DNA of 64,000 nt from Pelecanus crispus (taxonomy: Eukaryota; Chordata; Aves; Pelecaniformes; Pelecanidae), in NCBI RefSeq assembly GCF_030463565.1, contig NC_134649.1:31645044-31709043 (forward strand), given 5' to 3'. Position numbers and translations under genes: made by a program. The notes under the pieces are model-generated. The model worked only from the letters and a program-made list of their open reading frames with translations, was not told the origin of the DNA and searched no databases. Shown in pieces: positions 1 through 12,439 of this stretch. Numbering within the stretch: the first letter of the stretch is position 1; each line of letters begins with the position of its first letter.

Positions 1-436
1 AAAGCTCTGTTCAAAGCATTGTGTGAGCTGCTTGTTCCTGCCACGGGAGTGCTATAACATCAAGGTGTGACTTTTTAAGCTATAGTGAGATAGCTCAGGC
101 TTGGGGAGAGTGGGGTGCTGGCACACATGAGTGTGATAGCAGTAAGAACTTAGCACATGCCTCCCCATGTTCTGCGCTGCCTTTGAGCTCTTGCTTCTAA
201 GAGGGCCAAACTGCACACAGGTTAAAATAGGACTGGTTGCCTTCCTTACTGTGGAGAGGAAGGGCTTCTGGCCTCTGTGGGCAAGCAGGTCGTCTGGGCT
301 GCAAGAGAAGCTGTTGCATCTGGTACAGTGCAGATGCAAGAGCATGCTGCTTTACCTGTACTCCCTACAGGTAGAGCAAATGACCCTGACAACTTGTATC
401 CTCTGCTGACACTGGCTTCTGTTTTCCTCCTTCCAG

Positions 437-3400
437 CAAAACCTGGAGATACATATGAAGATCAAACGATCTGAGCAAGAACTGGCATATTTGGAGAAGA
501 GAGAGCGTGAGGTGGGTCTGCAGTGGTGGGCAGACTTCTGTTTGTGGTCCTGCACTAGGGGGATGTTGGTCCCAGGCAGACCCTCCACTTATATGCACCT
601 GTATCTGCAAACTGGACATCAAACGCTTCCCAAAGAGTCAGACTGAACTGTGGGCACACTCTGTATTTGGACCTGTAGATAGTGCTGTGACTTCTAAGAG
701 CAAGTCTCCCTCCTCCCGGAAGGTTCTGAGTGTGTTTCTGTGGCCCTGCAAGCCAATATTGGGTTTGGGGCTAAGTGGGACCCAGATTTCCATTGAAAGT
801 TGATGCAGTGTATGGGCTGCTGCTGCCTGGCCAGGAATGGGAGAGCTGTAACTATCTGTTGTTTGGAAGGTAGCAGAGCTGCTCCCGGTGCCATAGCTGG
901 AAGGCTGCAACCACAGGTCTGGGTCATCCTAACAGGTGCCATCAGGACAGACAGAATAAGTGGATTGTGGGTCCTAGAAACATCCAGGCTTTGTGGGTCC
1001 CCAGGACAGATTTCCAGCCAGCTGAGGATGAGATGAGACCTGGCTGCAAAACAGTCTCCTGTGGACTGTTAAATACTTCGTAGCTCCCATACTTACTTTG
1101 TTATTTCTGTTATGAAGGGGAGATACAAAGACAAAGGAAATGACCGGAGAGAGAAATTCCAGCAGATGGATTCACCAGAGAGGAAACGACTCAGATACGA
1201 CCGGGACTCAGAGAGGTAATGGCTGCTCTTGGTTAGATCTCTTTGGGGCTGCTGATGCTGGGAAGGTATGTGTGCTGCTGGCACGCCAAGGCCAGGAATT
1301 GGCCATTGGGGTAGATCTGCAAGAGTAACAGCCAGATGGGCTGTGATTCTTGTGGGTAGAGTTCCCCAAAATGTGAGCCTGTTGTGCTGCAGGACTTCTC
1401 AGAGAGGGCAGGAGAGGGCCAGGGGTGTGTAGTGCAGGGGTGGAAATGAGGGTTTAGGGGAAAGCAGAGGCAAGCTGGATGGTTGAGATGGGGGGTTTCA
1501 GTGTGCCTGGCCAGGCACAGGGAGCAGAATGCAGCCTGTTTACATCCACCTCATCCTTAAGGCACTTGCTGTCCTCCTGTCCTGGAATCTAGCCATTGAA
1601 AGAAAGAGCAAAGCTGTTTTTCATCTGTTCCACTGACTCAGAGGAACAGTAGGAGCTGTTTCCATCTCATTCAGAGTAGGTGGAGGAAGAAAGTGTGTGC
1701 TGTGCGGAGCTCTCGAAAGGCCTGCCTGCTGCAAGCTCGCGTGTTCCAGTGGGCTGAGGAACTGCTAGGCATGTGTTGAAGACAAAACTAGTTATGTGCC
1801 TGTTCCCTTCTGGTAGAGCACCTCAGAAGGAGACCTTTCCTCTGTGTCTTGCAGTTTAAAAATCCGCATCTTCTCTTCCCTCCGTTTTCTTGGAATAGCT
1901 GTGGGTAAACTAAAGCAGTTTGTGTGCAATGTCATCAGCAGCCAGAAAGTAGAACTTGCCTGAAGGAGCTATTTTTGTGCTGAGTGGTTTTCAAAACTAT
2001 GGGGTTTGGTTAATGATGTTGGATGAGTAATGACCAGGTGGGAGAAAGGGTGTCCGAATCAACAGTGCATCTATTGAGCTCAATGACCACAGCACTGGGA
2101 GAAAAGAAAGATCTAACAGAGCAGCAGGGATTAGACTTCACTTTCTAGCTATTGCTGAAATTCAGATTGAGAAATACAAGCACAGAACACTCCTGGCTTG
2201 CTTGTACCATAAATATTTTGGAGCCTGAGCTCATTTCCTGTGCCCTGGAGTATTTTCCCCTGAGGTGGGACAAGGAGATAAGCAAAGGTGTCTGAGCCCT
2301 GCACACAGAATCCACTGTGTTGGTTTCCTTGGGTGGTGTGTTTCTTGCCAGCAACTTGGGTATCCCTCAGGAGAAGTTGGAATGTCAATGAAGGTGCTGT
2401 TAGCAGAGCTAAAAATCCCTGGCATGTGTTTGAAGCATTGCAAAACGCAATTGATTCTGCCTCTTTTGCAGTGACTATGACCCAAGGATTGATACTAACA
2501 ACAAAGGGAACCGAATGTTGCAGTCCACGGGGTGGAAGAAAGGCTTCGGCCACAACCAGCAGGGCACAACATCACCAGTGGAGGTGAGTCTTCCCTTCCC
2601 TTCAAAACACATCGCTGTCCTGGAGCCAGTAATGTCACCCAAGACAACTGGAGGGAGTTCCCAGCCGGAACAAGAGTCAGGCTGCAAGTCTCAGTGCCTG
2701 CTTGATGGAATAGTATGTGTGCGCTAATTAACTTTGCAGGCTGGGAGGGGCTGCAAGTATGTTGTTGGTGGAAAAAGGTTAGGATTTATATGCATCTGGA
2801 GGAGTTGAGAATAGAGTAACAGTGAGCAGGGAGGGCGTGAGCATCTGATTAATACCTGCCCAAAGCCAGGCTGGGGTTTGAGCAGGTCACCAGCTCAGTG
2901 CTCTGCAGCCACGTGAGCTGGAGGAAAAGGTGAACCTCCTCCGGGGAGGTGTGAGCATAGCCAAAGCCACAGGGCATGTGATACTATTTGCCTACTCTGC
3001 TTGTGAGGCTCTCGCTGCCGTTCTGGACTCTGGACTTCAGAAGGGAATGCCAGGCTACGTCGTCTGACAAGGAGCAGAGTCCCCATCAGCAGAGGGCTTC
3101 AGGGATAGGCAGGACTGGGTAGATCCTGCCTTCTGGGACAGGCTGGTCTCTCAGTGGACCTTAATTTGCTGGAGAGTGTTTATCTGGGGCAGGGACTACT
3201 CTTCCTTGCTCAGGGGCACGTGAGCAGCACTGTGCCCTTGCAGCTGCAGTTGCTCATCATGGCGGGTTTGTCGCCCGGCTGCCTCCCTGCCGTGGTGTCA
3301 GTGCTTCACCAAGGGGCAGGCAACTTGCAGCACAGCTCACATTGTGACATTCAGCTTGCAGTTGAGTATATTGTTAAAGGCAAATATTTGAGGTTTCATG

Positions 3401-4494
3401 ACGTGTGTTTGCTTGAGCCCACACACATGAAGCAAGACTTCCTCCAGTGCAGACAGCAGGAACAAGCCCCAGCTGTTGCTCAGCCCTCATGGAGTTTTCT
3501 GTGGCCATAAAATGGGCTTTGCCAAAGAGCCAGCTCCAGCGATGCGCTCTGGGAGGTCTGACCTCGGATCAGGGCTCCCTGGACCGGATGGGGGAGCTGA
3601 TTGCAAAGCACAACCCTCGTACAATTCCTATAAAGGCCTCCCAAAAGAGCCCTACAGATGTGCTTTCTTCCCACTTCCAACTCATGCTGGGCAAAGCCAT
3701 GTGCCCACTTCAGCCCCACAGGACTTTGATCTCTTGGCCTAATTAATGACATCGCTGATATTCAGATAAGTTGGATGTAAAAGCGAAGAGAAACTTTCAG
3801 CCTTGGGCCTGCTTTCTGGGGTTAAGGCTAGGCAGGTATTACTGAATAATTCAGATGCTGGCTGCAAAAGCCAGTTATTAAAAACTGGTTGAAATTCAAA
3901 GTGAGCTACTGGAGCCCATGGGAACCCTATTCTCTCCTATTAGAGGAGAGAACAGCTGAGCCTGTGCAAATGCAGGCTAACTGCAAACAGCTCCCCAGGA
4001 GCCCAGCTCTCTTGCTGGCACTTTCCTTTGCTCTGTTTCGATCCCCGCTCACACACGGCTGCCTCTTGTCTGCCGGCGCTGCCTGTTTTGGCTGCCTGCT
4101 CCCACCTCACCGTATGCTGGTGTTAGTCTCCGCAGCCGATCCCTGTGGTTTGATTCTCGCCAGGCACTTGCTGGCTGTGTTTTTGTTGCCCACAAAGGGC
4201 CGATAGTTTCTCTCAGCTTTTGGAGGAACACAGTGCACTTGCTGTTCCTCCTCTCCCAGATCCACATGGGAGCAGTCAGCTGTCCTGAAGCAGCCTGGGG
4301 GAAGCTTTTTCTTTATGGGCAGCCAGTGAAGAGGAGAAATCACTAACCCAAGCTGTGTCTGTTTTCAGGCAGAAAATCGGAAGAAGGGCCCTGGCCTGGG
4401 AGCCCAAGGGAAGCCCAGCAAGAGGCAGTCCAATGAGACCTACCGCGACGCTGTCAGGAGAGTCATGTTTGCCCGCTATAAGGAACTTGAGTGA
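437..4494 (+). CDS. RBM6: RBM6 (RNA-binding motif protein 6), 3' partial: last four coding exons
   Basis: Exons are 437-511, 1118-1215, 2472-2583 and 4369-4494 (stop TGA 4492-4494). All introns are GT-AG and the phases join without a break. The first exon begins QNLEIH, the end of the family's C2H2-type zinc finger, and continues into a charged helix. The second is rich in Arg, Lys and Glu (SPERKRLRYDRDSE). The third carries the G-patch region (GNRMLQSTGWKKGFG). The last ends SNETYRDAVRRVMFARYKEL-E, the diagnostic RBM6 tail; RBM5 and RBM10 instead end in a DSYKDAVRKAMFARFTEME-like tail. RBM6 is a nuclear RNA-binding protein that regulates alternative splicing; its RRM domains lie upstream, outside the window. 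Identification rests on remembered family sequence and is strong. The 5' part is missing only because the window starts inside the gene. Confidence 0.92.
2472..2583 (+). CDS. RBM6: RBM6 exon encoding the G-patch-like region
   Basis: This 112-nt exon lies between a CTTTTGCAG acceptor and a GTGAGT donor and completes a split AGT serine codon with the previous exon. It encodes 37 residues, including GNRMLQSTGWKKGFGHNQQG. The G-patch consensus glycines before the helix and after the Trp are present. The usual GxGLG run reads GFGH, so the motif is imperfect. Degenerate G-patches are known in RBM6 relative to RBM5 and RBM10. Confidence 0.85.
4369..4494 (+). CDS. RBM6: RBM6 terminal coding exon
   Basis: The acceptor is GTTTTCAG. 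The 126 nt encode 41 residues plus TGA: a Gly/Lys-rich stretch (KKGPGLGAQGKPSKRQ) followed by the conserved C-terminal helix NETYRDAVRRVMFARYKEL-E. The second GPGLGA segment continues the G-patch-associated region. It is joined in phase 0 to the exon ending at 2583. Confidence 0.9.
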   Translation, partial: AENRKKGPGLGAQGKPSKRQSNETYRDAVRRVMFARYKELE

Positions 4495-4572
4495 ATGGTG
4501 GAGAAAGCCCCAAGCCTGTCTCTCTCTGTCTCCGTCTCTTTCGCTCTGTGTCATGTTCTCTTGGGGGTCTGG

Positions 4573-4610
<38 letters not shown>

Positions 4611-4665
4611 AATTGTTACAGGTTTTGCTGCTAGAATTTTTTTTAATAAAACTGAAAATTTGTCA
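4495..4665 (+). terminator. RBM6: RBM6 3' UTR with poly(A) signal
   Basis: A short 3' UTR follows the stop. A canonical AATAAA lies at 4645-4650, about 150 nt after the stop, so cleavage is expected near 4665. A run of 35 T at 4575-4609 sits between stop and signal. The cleavage position is inferred, not seen. Confidence 0.7.
4575..4609. repeat. Homopolymer T35 tract
   Basis: Thirty-five consecutive T on the + strand inside the RBM6 3' UTR, 35 nt before AATAAA. It could be the tail of an old antisense retro-insertion or simple slippage. Its exact length is likely polymorphic and error-prone in assembly. Confidence 0.9.
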
Positions 4666-7600
4666 GTGCTTGTCTCTTGCCTGAAATGGCATGTTTTAGA
4701 AGCATGTGATGCTTTGGAAGATTCCCACCATGTTTTGCTCTCTGCTGATGAGGTTCCTGGGGCATGTGGCCATGTCAGTGGGTCTGGGACAGGTTTGGTC
4801 ACTGTCCTGCAGTGCGTTCCGTGCCAGCTCAGGGACACATGCTCCTAGTGCCGTGTACTCGTGGGTCAGGATGTGACCTGGCAGCAGGGGAGAGCCCCAA
4901 GGCCTGGGAGGAATTCAGAAGCAGGAGCGACCTGTGTAGGATTCATCCTGGCTGTTAGCAAAGACAGCTGGGTTCAGTTACTAGCAACAGCTTAATAGCT
5001 AGAGGTGGTCTAAGGCCGGGTGTCATCGGGGCTTCCCAACCAGGGCAGAGCCCTCCCCTTCCTCCCCACAGAGCATGAGGAGGGCTGGATCTGGTGGCAG
5101 TGGTGTTGGGGACCCTCGTGGGGACATAGCTGTGCTGGTCCAGGGTGACAGGGGCTGTGTAGTGGCCTGCAAGGGACCGTGTTTGTCAGAGAAAAAGCTA
5201 TTTTGAGTAAGTGCTGCTCACGCAGCCCCAGGAGGTGCAGAGGCAGCTCCTGGGCAGGGACACATAACGGGAGCAGTTTGGCCGAAGCACAGTGAAAGCG
5301 TATGCATGTGTGAGCATGACAGGGACTGTGGGTGACAAGGCTGAGCATGGCCTGTATGGATTAAGGACGATGCTGATGGTGGTGGCCAGCGGGAGCAGAT
5401 GACATGCCGGATGGGCAGGAGGGTGGTGTCCGATCTGCAGTGGCTGGCACCCACCACTGCTTTCCGGCTCGCCTGGCAGAGATCAGGCCCCAAAATTGCT
5501 TTCAAATATCCCAAAGGAGGGAAAACCGGAGACATGAGGAAACTGAAGACAGTAAGATGTGGAGGTGAACAGCCACCTGCAACAGCTGACAGCTACAGGG
5601 AGCAAAAAGCCTGTCCAGGCTGCATTTCCTTGTCTCTGACACAGGCAATCACAGAGAGGTGTGGAGGACTTGCTCGCTGGCACCCCGGTCCTTGGTGCTG
5701 CACCCAGTGATGATGGAGGTGGAGATGACCATTGTGGTGCTGGTGAGCACATGGGTGTAGGGAGAGAATGTGTGCACCCAGGGCAAGTTGTATTCTTTAG
5801 AAAGGGTTTGTAACAGCCCCCTCCTGCCGGAGAGCCCCTCCGTGCCAGGTCTAGGGGCTCTGCAAACTGGGAGTGAGGAACTAAGAAACTTGCTTTAGAG
5901 AACCGTGTGGAAGTTATGATGGAGGAAGGGTCATTCTAATGCTTGTGCGTTAAAAGACATTCAGGGAGCACATGGCACAGCCAGCAGCCAGGAACAGCTT
6001 GTCTGGGTCTATAGATTGGGAGGGTCTGGGTAATGGTGATAATGGTGCTTTTAATGGGCATATGGGTGATGTCCCTGAACCACAGGACCCCGATACCTCT
6101 GTTAGGGTGGAAATAATGAGGAATTATCACAAACTAGAGCCTGAGTAATGCAAAATCTCAAAGTGTAGCAACCCTTCACCCGCCTTCTAGTGATCTCCAA
6201 ACGAGGGCAAAGAATTTGACAAAATGTGCAGGAGGCCCTGACTGTGACGGAGGTCTGCAGCCTGGGCAGCAAGCCGGGGCTTTGGTCCTCATGGGAGTCC
6301 CAGGCACGTGGGGGAAGGACGGGGAAGGTGATGGGCTCCTGGGGATGAGCTCCCTAAAAGGGAGCAGTCATGGTGGCATGAGGTCTGGAGGAGCAAGCTG
6401 GCGCTCTTGAGTCTGGAAATTACTCACGCACAAGGGGGAAAGAAGGGTCACTGTGATGGGATATCATTTTCAGCAGCACTGGAAGGAAGTGGGGAATTTG
6501 GGAGCTGATCAGTAGCCGCTGCACAGTGTCCTGTACCCAGGGGTACCAGGCACCTGCATGTGCCAAAAATGAGCACCCACAGAGCATCATTCCCAAACAA
6601 AATAGGAGGGAGCCTTTACAACCACCAACTGCAGGAACCATTTATCTAATTTTATTAATTTGTGAAGTGGGTACATCCATCTTATTGAAAACCTGTTAAC
6701 AACTGATGATACGTAGTTAATTGGGAGATAATAAAACAGATAAATGTAAGAGCAGCTTCCTTTGGACAGATGGACCTCACTAAATAATGTATGTTCCTTG
6801 GCTTAGCTTTGCCTTCGCTCACTTGCTCGCTTTTAGTCAGCGCGATGTGCATATGTGAAACGAGAGGCAACACAGCACTCTCCTTGTAGGCCAATTGCCA
6901 GGGCTCAAGTCAGGAACAAGAGAGGAGCAGGAACAGACTGCAGTGAAGAGAGAAAAAAAATTAATTTTAAAAAAAAATAATTGCAGGGTGCATCTGTCTC
7001 CAATCAAGAGAAATCCTTTTCCTCTCTGTGGAGGTAGATCTACCTCCCATTAGTTGTATTAATCATAGAAATACTAGATTTGTTGGCTTCCATTATTTTG
7101 AGGATCATAGTAAATGATTATGGGAAATCAGGAACATTGCTTATGGCTTCAGATGTTGGAACAGTACCGTGTTACTCACGGAAGTGTGGGATTTCAAGGG
7201 GGTGTGCTGTGTGTGGCTTGAAAATGCCACTTGCCTGGACTGAAAGGAGTAGCCCAGTATCAACCCATGGAAAATCAAGGTAATCCCTGCATTTGATGTT
7301 GGCTTAATTCCTCTTCCCCAAGGTAACCCAGCGAGTGCTTCTGTATATTCCCTTGAAGGTGTGCGTGTGTATATAAGGTATGTACATACATAGGCATGAT
7401 GTCTGCCCATGCTGTGCATCAGCTGGGGAATATCCAGGATTAGGGAACGTGGAGCAGCCCTCCACTGGGGTTGGGATGAGGTGACTGGAACGAGGTTATT
7501 AGCAAACTGGAACAGATAAATACAGTAAGACCTAAAAGCATTTAAAGAAGCACCAGAAAACGTCATGTTCTCTTAGGAAAACAGCAGCATAGGTGGTGAT

Positions 7601-10448
7601 GTAGAAACCCTGACTAGTTATCATTGGTATGGTAGTTTTGATGCCTTCAATATTTTTTAAAGGATGGTCACCTAAAGCCACAGCTGTATTGCAACTGCCT
7701 TTATATCTTACAAGTACTTTGTATTTCAAAGATTATTCACAGCTATGCTAGTGCTGTTGCCATGTACAGCTTGTTGCCTTGCGTGCCATCCTGTGGTGAC
7801 GGGTACGACTGAAGATTACAATTTATTTTTATTTTTTTGGAGGGCCCAGATCACAAGATGAAGTCCTGTGTTGGAGCAGTTGATTGGCATGGAGACGTTA
7901 TTCACAGGAAGAGGACTGTGGCAATCTGTAACCAGTAGTAAGGTGGGTTGAGTAGAAGTGTGTATGCAAGGAAGCACAGGAAGAAAAGGCAGAACAAGGG
8001 GTTTAATAGGATGGCCTGTGTGGTTAAGGAAGGATACTGTTCCTGGGACACGGCTACTGGCAGCACTGGTGCCAGGCTGTGCTTGGCACGGGGGCATTTT
8101 TAGGAACAGGCAACAGGAGCCATGAACTTCATGTTGGCAGGTTTGGGGGGACCAAAGGGGAGGTTAAGTCCACCATTTAGAGGGTGGGAGGCATAGGCAG
8201 GGCACTTCTACTTGGACCCCTGCCCAAGGTGGGATCCATCTTTGAGCTCCGTCAGCCACAAATGTGGGTATGCAGGAGGCTGATTTGGACATCTGAGAGT
8301 CTCTGGAGCAAGAGCTGCCTTTTCCCTCCTTTCCCAATGAAAAGCAAGTAGATAATTTTTGATTTCCAATATTTATTCATATTAATATTGATACAACAGT
8401 GATTCAGGACCTTGTAAGTGGAACATAGTGATGTAAAGAGCTGGAGTTGTGCTTTCTAAAAGGGAGAAAACGGCAAGGTGGGATGAGGGAAGCATTTGTA
8501 AGGGGGAATGAGAGAAATAAACCAGTGAACGTGCTTCCCTCCGCAACAGTAACCTGCTTCAAGGGGAGGAGACGTGCAGCTGGAAGGTGGATGGGGCTGG
8601 GGCTGCCCCTCTCAGCTCCAGCACAGCTGGGAAAACCTGGAGCAGAGTGACAGAGGCAGATTGTCCTTCTGCAAGGTGGGAGCAGGACTTTTCTGCTGCG
8701 GATTGAATAAAACAAGTGCTGCTTTATCTCAGTTGTGGCTCTCTCCAGAGTCCATTCCGAGGAGCAGGAGTGACACAGCCTTTTGCTAACATGTGATTCC
8801 CGCTCAGCTCCCCCTGGGGACCTCCACAGCAAGGGGGGCACGGGCTGCAGGGAGCAGAGCAAGTCGGCAGCAACAAATGCTCTGCAGCATGGCACCAAGG
8901 GGGTCCACGAATGCAGGAGCTCGTGACTGCTCCTTCTGCAAAACAAGCACTCTCACTCTATAGGTCTGGCTGGAGCGTGCAAAGATGGCCCAAAAAGCCA
9001 GTCAGGGGGTGGGCACAGGATGAGGGACCTGTCCTCCTGCAGCATGGGCCTGGGAGAACAAAATGCATGTTACTGGGATAGTGCAAAGACTGAGACCAGA
9101 GCTGGCCACATCTCCCTGACCTGGCAGGTCCATTTGGGAACCCTCTCTGAAATGCTTTACACAGTTTGGCATAGAAAAATACCTCGTCTCTACAGCCCAA
9201 GCAGACCCGCTCCATCAGTGGTGGCATTAAACTCCCTGTTTTTCTCAAAAAGGGACAGAAAGTAATGCTCCACAAATTGGGTTTGTACCACTCAGCAGCG
9301 AGTGAATTAAAAAAACACAGGCCTGGGGATTTCTTGCCTAATGTAACAAGTGCAGCTACTGCTGGACATCAGGGGCATTGCACACTTGTACAGGTGTGGC
9401 TGGACTTGGCACTCAAGCAAGTTCTCAACAGGCAAAGCTCTGCCAGGACACCCCCAAAAGCACAGGGACACCAGCAAGCAGAAGATGAGTGGGCTACAGT
9501 TCTTCTACTGGTAAAATCTTTAGGAGTGAATACATTGTAATTAGCCATTTTTTATATATCTTTCAAACAAATCCATAGGCCTTCTCTTTATCCGAAATGA
9601 AAGAGTAATATAAATCTGTATGTGCCTCTAGTTAAATATGGGAAGATACCCGATGAACAATTTTACCCATTTAATGTTTTAAAACAAGAGGTACAGGAGT
9701 TTAATGTTCAGAGGAGGTTGTTGCTCAAATCATGCCCCCATTTTAATGTAGGTTATATATTTCTGTATTTATCCATATACATACAAGAAAGACCATTCTA
9801 TTCTTTGTTCCTTCCACTGGGGACATTATGCTTTCAAATGTCAACAAGTATAATCTTTGTGAAACTGCACTTTCATAGACTTCAATCCAGTAGCACAAAG
9901 ACTCAAAGGAAGATGAATGACATTATAATAAGTCACATAATGGCTGGAGTAGCTCAGATAAGCACAGACACAAGCCCTTGTTCAAATTCTAAATTGATTT
10001 TTTTCTGCCAGCACATTTTGAAGGGAATGTGGTTTGGCCAAGTTGCTAGGGCATCTGTGGGGAAGGGGTTGAACGGGACAAGATGGCACCAGGCTGACCC
10101 ACGGCAGCACCCCTCACCATCGGTAAAACAGTGCTGACCCAGGAACTAATACACACAAAAAAAGCTTCCCTACAGCAATGGGCAGCCGAGAGGACATGCA
10201 CCTTCCAGTGCTTGAACTCTGCCATGTGTGCTCAGGGTCATGCTGCTGCAGCTCATCCCTTGCCGCATGCTCCAGACCGCCGTGGGCATGATGTTGTCCA
10301 CCAACTTGCGCTGCACCCCTGGCGAAGTCTGATGCAGGTGGCTCCCTGCTTGGCACCCGCTTCCCTCCTCCCTTGGGAAGGTGCACATGCTGCTGGAAGG
10401 AGAGTAAGTTGTGCTGGTTGCTGCCAGCAGAGGAAAAAGGCAGAAGCA
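4666..10448. other. Intergenic DNA downstream of RBM6, no gene recognised
   Basis: Open frames here are short, lack splice-consistent neighbours and match no family I recognise. I looked for RBM5, which directly follows RBM6 in human, and saw none of its RRM, zinc-finger or G-patch coding. Composition alternates between moderately GC-rich segments and AT-rich pockets, for example 6640-6760 and 6940-6985. No RNA gene or promoter is evident. Confidence 0.6.
9540..10015. other. AT-rich block in a GC-rich intergenic region
   Basis: The roughly 475-bp stretch is clearly richer in A and T than its flanks and contains several TATATA- and TTTAAT-type strings. It holds a 171-codon open frame (9622-10137) whose translation shows no recognisable domain. 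It could be a conserved non-coding element, an old insertion or an unannotated 3' UTR. I cannot tell which from the sequence alone. Confidence 0.4.
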
Positions 10449-10720
10449 GTTGATAGGACAAGGGGTAATGGTTTTAAACGAAAAGAACGTAGATTCAGAC
10501 GCAATATAAGAAAGAATTTTTTTACAGTGAGGGTGGTGAAAGACTGGAACAGGTTGCCCAGAGAGACTGTAGGTGTCCCATCCCTGGAAACATTTAAGGT
10601 CTGGTTGGACGGGGCTCTGAGCAACCTCATCTATTTGAAGATGTCCCTGCTTATGGCAGGGGGGTTGGACTAGATGGCCTTTAAATGTCCATTCCAACCC
10701 AAACCATTCTGTGATTCTAT
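10449..10720 (+). mobile_element. CR1 LINE fragment, 3' end, + orientation
   Basis: This 5'-truncated CR1 retains the end of the ORF2 reading (RRNIRKNFFTVRVVKDWNRL, then PRETVGVPSLETFKVWLDGA) and the typical 3' UTR with GGTTGGACTAGATGGCC, ending ATTCTGTGATTCTAT. It belongs to the same subtype as the minus-strand copy at 59938-60211. Its coding capacity is destroyed by truncation. Confidence 0.9.
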
Positions 10721-12439
10721 AGCATTTCCAGTCGTGGAGGGGGGGATCTGAAGCTTGCTGTGATCGTGCTGACACGTATCCAGCATCTGCTTCTTGTGCT
10801 TGGGCACACAAGGCTGGTCCCGTCCTCAGGAAGCTGAAGTGGATCAGCAACACGAAGACCAACGCAGCTGTATGCAGCGCTGCCACAAGGACTTCCCGTC
10901 ACCCCCAGGACCATGGTTCTGCTCCATGCATGTGTTGCTCAGCCCATTTGTAGCCTGGAGGAGGCCAGTGCTGTCCAGCTGTTGAAGTGCGCCTTGCTTC
11001 CCTGCAGAGCAATTGGGTGTGCTGCAAGGAAGCTGGGGAACGAGAGCATTACACCCCCAGGGAAGAGAGTCCCCCATCCCACACAATGGAGGGATGGGCT
11101 GGTCCAGAAATGGCAGAGCTGGACAACAGTTTGAAGCTCACCCTCTGGAGTAACCTCCAGTGGTCACCTTACAAACACCGCTGTTGCAGACAGGCCTGGT
11201 GAGCAGCTCCCGTGCTGCATGATGCCTGTCTGCCTACATACCGCATGACTTCGCATTGCATCGTGCTGGGCTTGGTCTGAAGGGAAGGAGAGGATCAGTC
11301 TGAGGAGCTGGAGTGCCTGTGTTGGGGTGGTTTGGATTCCAATCAAGCAGGAGCAGCAAGAGCAGAGTGACCCCAGCGCAGGCAGTGCCCTTACCCACTG
11401 AGCCGCAGTCCCACGGGACCCAGGCAGGGCCAGCATGGTGGTAGTGACAAGTCCCACCAACAAACTGCTGACAAAGCTGCCTGTAACATTGGTCTGAGGT
11501 CCATCCGGGAGACAGGGCTGCCTACATCAGGCTGAAGTCCATCCAGGAGAGCAGTCTGGACCCAGCACAGACCTACCTGCAGTACAATGTGGGAGGGGGT
11601 TCATGGCTGAGGCCTGGGCCTAAATGGACCCCCCAGCCCAACGGGCAGCGGGTGGGTGAGTGAGGCCCCAGGAGAGGACAGTTGGTGGCCCCAGGGCCCT
11701 GACACCCTCCCCGGCCCCACTGGGATCTTGCACAGCTCCCTCGGGCCTTTCCTATTGCGGGGGCTTAGGAAGGGGCCAAGCAGCTCCCCAGGTGTAGGGT
11801 GGTTAGACAGTAAAGTCCCTTTTCTCCAGAGCCCTGTTGGGGTGTGCCTGTTCCAGCATATTAATTTGGCTCAGGGGTGCACTTCTGAAACCAATCTCCT
11901 GCTTTTTCCCACTTTGCTGTTCTTTGGATTGTGTCCTGGAGCAGTTCTAGAAAGCTCAGGCTTGGGAGAGCGTCAGCTGGATTCCTTTCAGATGAAACCA
12001 AATCAGACGTGCTCCAGGAACGCACCTCACGCTCCCCAGCCACCGATGGGCGTTCAGACCAGACCAGAGCTTGTCTGGAGTGAAAAGACCCTTGTAAATG
12101 TTTAGTACATACATCGAGTCCTCGGCTGTATGTGCCCACACCCACTGCACCACGCTAGTGCACAGCCCCCGGAGCCCAAATCCTCCCAGATTCCCCTTTC
12201 CGTAACATTTTATGTCTTGAGTGGCTTGTGGACCACAGCTTTCCTTTCGAAATCCCCCCTGCCAGGCAGCAGCGGGACAGCGCCTGCGTGCCTCTGGTCC
12301 CCTTCCACCCTGCCGCATTTCGGTTTCCCAGTTCACAAGAAAAAGAAAAGGAGGGATGCATCCGGTGGGCTGCTTTACTCTCCCACCCCCATTAGGTGTG
12401 CCTTGAGCCGCTGGAATGAAATATTCCGGGGAAAAGCCG

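Noticed and set aside
4571-4684. Poly-Phe/poly-Lys coding frames across the T tract
   Set aside because: They are translations of a homopolymer in the RBM6 3' UTR and have no coding meaning.
10170-10886. 238-codon - strand frame
   Set aside because: Much of it is the antisense of a CR1 copy, and the rest shows no domain.
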